Shown piece by piece: positions 57,390 through 64,000 of a DNA stretch of 64,000 bases; position 1 is the stretch's first letter, and each line of letters starts with the position of its first letter. The position numbers and the translations under genes were made by a program. The notes under the pieces were generated by a model. It was not told where the DNA came from. It ran no database searches and saw only the letters and a list, made by a program, of their open reading frames with translations. This stretch comes from Calliopum simillimum (lineage: Eukaryota > Arthropoda > Insecta > Diptera > Lauxaniidae). The stretch is taken from positions 20,585,187 through 20,649,186 of the forward strand of contig OX638368.1 in the NCBI GenBank assembly GCA_951812925.1, written 5' to 3'.

Positions 57390-58230
57390 TTTTATTGAAA
57401 AATTATGACTTAAGCTAAATTTTGTAAAATAACCGAGGCTGACACACTCATAAAAAAATTTATTTGACCCATTTGAGACTTTTTTTTTCATTCAAAAGGT
57501 TTGATTAAAGCAAAATGTTGGAAAATAACCAGGCCTGCCACTCTCAAAAAATGTCAATTGGACTGTTAAATTTTTTTTTAAACTTATTTGAAACTTTTTT
57601 TATTGAAAAAGTATAGTTTAGGCGTAGTTTTGGAAAACAACCAGGGTTACCACACCCCCAAATTATTTGTTATGCTGTTAAAAAAATTTTATTAATTCTT
57701 TTATGACTATTTTTATTGGAAAAATATAGTTTAAGGTAAATTTTGAAATAGAACCAGGGCTGCAACTCTCCCTAAAATGTCAGTTGGACTATTAAAGATA
57801 TGTGTTTAAACTTTTTAAAACTATTTTTATTGAAAGTATGATTAAGGCCAAGTTTTAGAAAATAGCCAGGGCTGCAACAAACTCTAAACAAGTTTATTTC
57901 AATTTATTAAGAATATTTTAATTAAAAATTTTATTAAAATGAATTTATTTAGCATATTTAGGACTACTTTTACTGAAATAGTATGATTTAAACTAAATTT
58001 TGTAAAATAACCAGGGCTGCTACTCTTTTCAAAAATGTGCGTTGTACTGCTAAAAAACGTACTTAACACACTAAAGACAAGTTTTGTTGAGAACGTATGA
58101 TTTACACTAAATTTAAGATATTGACCAGGGCTGTCGCACTGCTTTAACATGTCTATTGTGTTGGTAAAACATATTTTACCCATTTAAAACTTTATTGAAA
58201 AAGTATGATTAAAGCTAAATTTTGGATTTA
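57390..58230. repeat. Tandem repeat, 96-145-bp unit, about seven copies
   Basis: Each unit has ttattgaaaaagtatgattt, then aaGCTAAATTTTGTAAAATA, then ACCAGGGCTGcnACtCTc, then tgtnaattggactgttaaa. The ACCAGGGCTG word is at about 57432, 57528, 57640, 57752, 57865, 58010 and 58123. The frames across it differ from unit to unit. Confidence 0.85.
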
Positions 58231-59187
58231 AAATATCACAAAATCCCGACATGCCGGGGCAATTCTGAGCTCGGACTTGGATACTACGCAGAAACTTCCT
58301 TCGAAAATAATTATTAGTTTCCCCACAACAAGATCTTGCAGTTCTGTGTCCTTGTTGCTGTATTATTTTACATTTATGTCTTAATATTTTTACTTTCTCG
58401 AAAATCTGGTGTAAATACCACAAATTCGAAAGTTTGTGGTCTTTTTTGATTTGATTTTTTATTTCACGCTGAATACAAAAAGACTTAAATTCAAGTGTTT
58501 ACGAAATAAAGCTGTTCTGTGATTTATCTAATAATTTAATGATCTATTAAATAATTTTTTTCATAGGATTAAAAAAATAAAGAAACAGTGGCAATGAACT
58601 TGTTTATCTTTGTGGCAATTAATATTCTGAAGTAGACGAAAATTTGTACTTTTTGGTTGTATTTTTTTATTTGAAATTTATATTGAAACAATGAAGCACG
58701 CAACAGTTGGTATAAGGAATATGATTACTTGTATACAACATTTATTCATCCTATAAACAAATGAGGAAGAGTGCAACAAACAAATTTATTCAATAAAAAT
58801 ATATTTACATAAGAGTATATGTACGAAGATCCCCTTTTTTCAAAATAAATCTTTTTCTATGAATAATTTACGTAATTGATTTAATTTAAAATAATAAATT
58901 CTGTAAAGGTTTTTTTTTCAATTCTCTATGTATGAGTCCAAGTCTAGTGAAAAGAACCCAGCTGATGCATGAAAATCTAGAAGTTTATCATTGTAACACA
59001 GACGGTGTGTCAGTTTTAGTTTTGTGGCAATTGTAACTTAATAGGCCATGTTTAAAAAACATGCTGGAGCTAATAATATACTTTTGTTGAAAATTTATTT
59101 ACTGCATTTCATGTCAAAAGTACCTGACACTCTATGATGGCGTCGCTGTACGGCTATAAATGGCCTCTGTTTTCCAATTTAAGCAGT
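58231..59187. other. 1 kb without a recognised gene
   Basis: AT-rich DNA, nothing recognised. Confidence 0.45.
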
Positions 59188-59537
59188 CTTATGCCCCAGA
59201 CAGACGACAGTTTAAATCTAGATTATAGACGTAACAATGCGAATCTTTTTGTTGCATGATTTTGGGCATTTTTTAAATACATATATCATAGACATTGCTT
59301 AAAGAAAATTTCCCAATTCAGGATCCAAAAAATTCTAATTAGCATTTCAGATGCTTAACTCACTATTAATCTTGTTTTTGATGTTTCAGAATTTTTTGGC
59401 CATGAATTGGGAAATTTTCTTTTGTCAATGTCTGTGAAATATGTATTTAAAAAAAAAGCCTAAAATCATGCAATAAAAAGTTTCACTTTATTGCGCCTGT
59501 AATGTGCATTAATCTGCCGTTTGTCTGAGGCATAAGC
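59188..59537. mobile_element. 350-bp palindromic MITE, arms about 150 bp
   Basis: Left end ttatgccccagacagacgac and right end, in reverse complement, ttatgcctcagacaaacggc. The arms (59188-59335 and 59387-59537) pair through blocks such as tgttgcatgatttt, aaatacatat and agaaaatttcccaattc. A TA duplication is possible (TA|TGCC ... GGCA|TA). No coding sequence is present. Confidence 0.82.
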
Positions 59538-59539
59538 TT

Positions 59540-62020
59540 ATCAACATTTTTCGAGTTCATCAACATTTTTTTGACATAATCGGGATTTTCGTATTTGTCA
59601 AATTTTTCGAAATTATCAAAATTTTTCGAGTTTATAAACAACTACCGAGTTTGACAACATTTTCAAAATTATCAATATTTTTCGACAATATCAAGATTTA
59701 TCGGCTTGATCAAAATTATTTGAATTTGTGAAAATTTTTCGATATTTTCAAAATTTCTCAAGTTTGTCAACATTTTTTATGTTAATCAACATTTTTCAAA
59801 CTTATCAAATTCAAACATTTTTTGATTTTATCAACAATTCCCAAGTTTGTCAACACTTTCTAAGTTTATCAATATTCTTTGACATTATCATTGACATTGT
59901 CAATATTTTTCGGCATTATAAAATTTTTTCGAGCTTATCAACAATTCCCAAGTTCATCAACATTTTCTAAGTTTATCAATATATTTCAAATTTATCAATA
60001 TTTTTCGACAGTATCCAGATTTTTCGACTTGATCAAAATTATTCGAATTTTTCAAAATTTTTCGATATTTTCAACATTTCTCAAGTTTGTCAACATTTTT
60101 TATGTTCATCATTTTTTAAATTTATCAAATTCAAACAATTTTCGATTTTATCAACAATTCCCAAGTTTGTCAACACTTTCTAAGTTTATCAACATTTTTC
60201 GGCCTTGTCAAAATTTTTTGGCCGGATTAGGTTTTTCGTATGTGTCAATATTTTTCAACATTATCAAAATATTTCGACCTTATCCACAATTCCTAACATT
60301 TGATGAACTCACCAACATTTTTCAAATTTATCAACACTTTTCGGCTCTATCAAAATTATTAGAATTTGTCAACATTTTTCGACAATATCAACATCTGACA
60401 AGTTTCTCAACATTATCTAAGCTTATCGCCATTTTTCGAGCTTGTAGACATTTTTGACATTATCAGGATTTTTGAATTTGACAAAATTTTTCGACATTCT
60501 AAGTTTATCAACATTTTTCAAAATATATAGATGTTTTTTAACTGGCTCTAGGTCATGTATTCAAATTAAAAGATTTTGGAAAAATTTTTTAATTTTTTAA
60601 CTTTATTACTCCAATATTTCTTTTAATTTGAATACATGACCTAGAGCCAGTTAAAAAACATCTATATATTTATATACAAAGGTCGCTAAAACAAATCATC
60701 ATTTTTCAAAATTATTTTGAGCTTGTCAACATTTTTTGATTTTATAACCATTTCCCAAGTTTCTCAGCATTTTCTAAGTTTATCAAAATTTTGCGAGTCG
60801 ACAACATTTTTTTGACATTCTGAAGATTTTTGAATTTGTCAATATTTTTCGATGTTATCAAAAACTTTCGACAACAACAATCAACAATTCCCAAGTTTGT
60901 CAACATTTTCTAAGACTATCAACATTTTCGTATTTACCTATTAATATTTTTCGCAATGTTAATTAATATTTTTTGAATTTTTGTTGCTATCAAAATTTTT
61001 CGAATTTGTCAACATTTTCTAATTTCATCAACATTTGTCGAATTTGTCAACATTATCAACATTTTTCGAGCTTGTCAACATATATTCGCTTTCAATATTT
61101 TTCAACATTTTACGTTTACACAAACAATTACCGAGTTTGCCAACATTTTCTAAGCTTATCAACATTTTTCAAATTTATCAATATTTTTCGACATTATCAT
61201 ATTTTTGATTTTATCAACAATTCCCAAGTTTGTCAACATTTTCTAAGTTTATCAACATTTTCCGACCTTGTCAACATTTTTTCACCGCATCAGGTTTTTC
61301 GTATAAGTCAATATTTTTCAACATTATCAAAATATTTCGACTTTATCCACAATTCCCAACATTTAATGAACTTACCAGCACTTTTCGGCTCTATCAAAAT
61401 TATTAGAATTTGTCAACATTTTTCGACATTATCAACATCTGCCAAGTTTCTCAACATTATCTAAGCTTATCAACATTTTATGAGTTTGTAAACATTTTAT
61501 GAAATTATCAGGATTTTTGAATTTGACAACATTTTTCGACATTCTAAGTTTATCAACATTTTTCAAAATTTTTTTGAGTTTGTCAACATTTTTTGGTCTT
61601 ATCAACATTTCCCAAGTTTCTCAGGATTTGCTTAGCTTATCAACATTTTTCAAGTATTTTAAAACCTTTCGACTTTCCCAAGTTTGTCAACCTTTTCTAA
61701 GGTAATCAACGTTTTCATATTTTCCTATCAATATTTTTCGACAATATTAATATTTTCTGAATTTCTCAACAATTTTGGTTGCTACCAAAATTATTCAAAT
61801 TCGTCAAAATTTTCTAATTTCATCAACATTTGTCGAATTTGTCAACATTTTTCAACATTATCAACGTTTTTCGAGCTTGTCAACATATTTTCGCTTTATC
61901 GACATATTTCGAATTTGTCAACATTTTTCGTCTACATCAACAATTACCGAGTTTGTCAACAATTTCTTAGTTTATCAACATTTTTCGAGTTTGTCAATAT
62001 TTTTCGAAGTTATTTGTTGT
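59540..62020 (+). repeat. Degenerate satellite, about 19-bp unit TTATCAACATTTTTCGAGTT
   Basis: About 2.5 kb of imperfect units such as TTGTCAACATTTTCTAAG, TTATCAACATTTTTCGA and caacaattcccaagttt. Higher-order order is visible: a block of several units (gattttatcaacaattccca ... aagtttatcaa) recurs near 59825, 60140 and 61205. All F/S/N-rich frames here (for example 59879-60457, 60973-61464) are translations of the satellite. A hairpin element sits inside at 60521-60671. Confidence 0.92.
60521..60671. mobile_element. Hairpin with 53-bp perfect stem
   Basis: 60521-60573 and 60619-60671 are exact reverse complements (aaatatatagatgtttttta, actggctctaggtcatgtat, tcaaattaaaaga) around a 45-bp loop. 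It interrupts the satellite. Perfect pairing over 53 bp indicates recent arrival or conversion. It could be a tiny MITE; a transcript would form a long double strand. Confidence 0.85.
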
Positions 62021-64000
62021 GTTTAAAAAATAATAACAATTTTGGAAACCGCGTAAAAAACTCATTTCAGAAATAAGACAGCGCTGTGCAAGTCTTTGAA
62101 CTTAAAAAATATTATAATAAAGTTGGTGAAAAAATATATCATCTGCTGACTAGCAGAGAATTTTTTAAATTTTGGTATTAAACAAAATTAGTCAAGGCAT
62201 TTTCTCAAAAGCATGGATGATAAATTTTAATAAATGACACCTAAAATTCCACAAATTAGTGATTCATTTCATACTAAAACTGAAAATGAAAAAAATCTCC
62301 AGAAAAGACATACGTCACCATTTTTTTAATTGTATTTCCGCCACACCGTAAAATGCAACACACATGCAACTTTGTTGTAGTTGCAAAACTTTTGTGCTCA
62401 GTTGCCACTTTGGTAGAGCTGCCAACACACGCCGCCTGTCTCTTGTAATTAAATTGATTAAACCATAAAATTCAAGTGAGTGTGTGTACCCAGCTGCAGT
62501 GCGAGGAGTACAAAATAAAGAACCAACAAATTGTGATATAAATATAGTACACATAGACACTTAAACTTACATATAAGGACAAGCAGAGTACTGATTATTT
62601 TATCCACAAAAATTTTCAATTTGATATCATGCACTTTTGGCCTTTTGAAGAATATTCAACATTTGATGTAAATAACTTTATTTGACCGAAATCGTATATT
62701 TTATGTTAATATTCATAAATAAATGATAACACATTTTATGCCAAATGTCACAAACAGCAACAGAGCAGCAGCAGCAGCAACATCATATAACAATTTGAAA
62801 TGTTTATGCCCTTGGTTGAGAATGCTTTTGACATTTTGTTGTCAACACAACAAACAATTTTTTTTTTGTTTTTTTGTGACAATGCCGAGTGTGAGATATT
62901 TTTCTCTATCATTTCACCAAAATGTGTACGTTTTCATCATTTTTTTTTTCATCGCATACATACATACATACATATATTTGCTTTTATGCTATGTGTCTGT
63001 GTATGTTTTCTTTACAAAAGTTATTATGTTGGCAGGCGGGGGCGAGGGCGTGGGGTTGTACCTATAAACTCGTATCAACACAAAAGTGAAGTCTTGGAAT
63101 TCATTGCCCAAGGGTTTTGTTGATACACACATCCACTCATATAAATACATTTTGTTTGTATAGGAGTTAAGCAGGCACATGTTGCTTTGAGCAAAAGTTT
63201 TGGCAACAAAATGTTGTGTATATTTGCCAATAAAGTGTGGGAGGGTGAGAGAGCAAGACAACGTCTACTTCGTAGCGTTTTAAAGTATTTTTCCTAAGAA
63301 AAGGTAACACAAAGTTTAAGTTAAATAATTTATTGAGTTTTTTAAAATTAAGTTTTATTTGAAGTTCAAAATTAAATAAAACCCCACACTGTAGTTTGTA
63401 TACATAAATCACATATGTATTAAGCATACCATATTTGCATAACCATGAAATTGAACTTATGTTTCACTGTTGACAAAGCACTCATCAGTAATAATTGTAA
63501 TTTTGGTAACAAATTGATATCGCCCCAAAATAATTTTTGTGTTTTTTATTTTCGTCTTTTTCCAGGATATCTATATACGTATATAAAGCAGCATTGTTTA
63601 CACATACGAGCACAGGTAAATATTTATTTTCGATAAACAATTTTTTTGCTTTCGTTTGTATTGGTTCTTTTGTTTCTAATTGTAAAGTTTGTTTTATAAA
63701 TGCCACGCATATGTGGGTAACAGACGTATGCGTTTGTATGTGTGTATGTGTTTATTTGTAATTGAAATTTGTGTGACTTTTTGATTAAATAAAATATGTC
63801 TCTGTGTGCTCAACTCAGTAAAAAACAAAAAACCGTAAATGTCAAAAATCAAATAAATATAGTACACGAATAAAGCCTAAAAGTATGCAGTAGCATAAAG
63901 TTTGCACTTGAAAAAATTAATTTATATTTTGTGTGCAAGGCAAACTAAGCTAATAACAGTAATCACAAGGTTAAGTTTGTATTATCTCAACTTTCCTTAA
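62021..64000. other. 2 kb without a recognised gene
   Basis: AT-rich DNA with a cagcagcagcagcaaca stretch (about 62766) and a (CATA)n tract near 62957-62975. Several 60-110-codon frames on both strands show no motif. A TATA-like tatataaag at 63580 followed by CAG|GTAAAT at 63617 could belong to an exon of a gene outside the window but is not enough to call. Confidence 0.4.

Noticed and set aside
59728..62076. Frames up to 192 codons in the right satellite
   Set aside because: Same reason: repeated F-I-N-I-F / L-S-T-F cycles of a degenerate satellite unit.
63570..63617. Mini-exon candidate between tttttccag and gtaaat
   Set aside because: Acceptor- and donor-like words are common in AT-rich DNA; about 50 bp without homology cannot be supported.
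1..64000. CRISPR arrays, operons, tRNA or rRNA genes
   Set aside because: The direct repeats are satellites without unique spacers of constant length, the gene style is eukaryotic, and I recognised no tRNA or rRNA sequence, although tRNA genes are hard to find by eye.

Overview
This is eukaryotic DNA, most likely from an insect and probably a higher fly (Cyclorrhapha). It is strongly AT-rich, with almost no long reading frames, short introns with GT-AG borders, many Tc1/mariner and non-LTR retrotransposon relics, long minisatellites, and one small secreted protein gene of an arthropod family (SVWC). The species assignment is inference from content and style; no marker gene settles it.

The window is gene-poor and almost entirely repeats. 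From left to right: a TTGGTC-type minisatellite in both orientations (0.9-3.7 kb) next to a 1.17-kb perfect ATAGG pentamer array (3.7-4.9 kb); unassigned DNA; a 65-bp minisatellite and a non-LTR RNase H relic (9.1-10.2 kb); a diverged fold-back element (12.3-13.2 kb); a 130-bp tandem repeat; a TA-flanked DNA transposon with a pogo/jerky-like transposase scrap (14.9-16.0 kb); a degenerate 19-20-bp satellite (17.4-18.8 kb); another TA-flanked element (20.2-21.1 kb); three more tandem repeats (21.7-22.8 kb); a CAA/GCAACA-rich stretch that resembles a promoter or 5' leader (23.8-25.0 kb); and a run of inverted repeats and transposase relics (25.5-32.6 kb).

The one apparently intact gene, at 35.26-35.72 kb, has three exons and encodes a 104-residue secreted SVWC-domain protein. 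Its promoter region and flanks are duplicated about 2-3 kb upstream. There the coding body is lost and a relic of a paralogue's exon 1 is left in inverted orientation. Immediately downstream is a TA-flanked element split by a 2.84-kb fold-back transposon with arms of about 1.37 kb, internal 32-bp repeats and a perfect 8-bp target duplication.

The right part holds an AGCATT hexamer array (42.1-42.8 kb), a Tc1 relic folded into a 1-kb palindrome (43.1-44.1 kb), another TA-flanked element (44.8-45.7 kb), two opposed copies of one further element (46.4-48.0 and 54.7-56.0 kb), a hAT-type element with an 8-bp target duplication (49.6-50.5 kb), small palindromic elements, a 110-145-bp tandem repeat (57.4-58.2 kb) and a second 2.5-kb degenerate satellite related to the one at 17-19 kb.

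Three themes recur: inverted duplications, of which at least twelve are visible; TA-flanked elements that each carry a private 14-18-bp phrase repeated in both orientations; and minisatellites used as landing sites for hairpin elements. All coordinates of repeats are read by eye and may be off by a few bases to tens of bases at degenerate edges.
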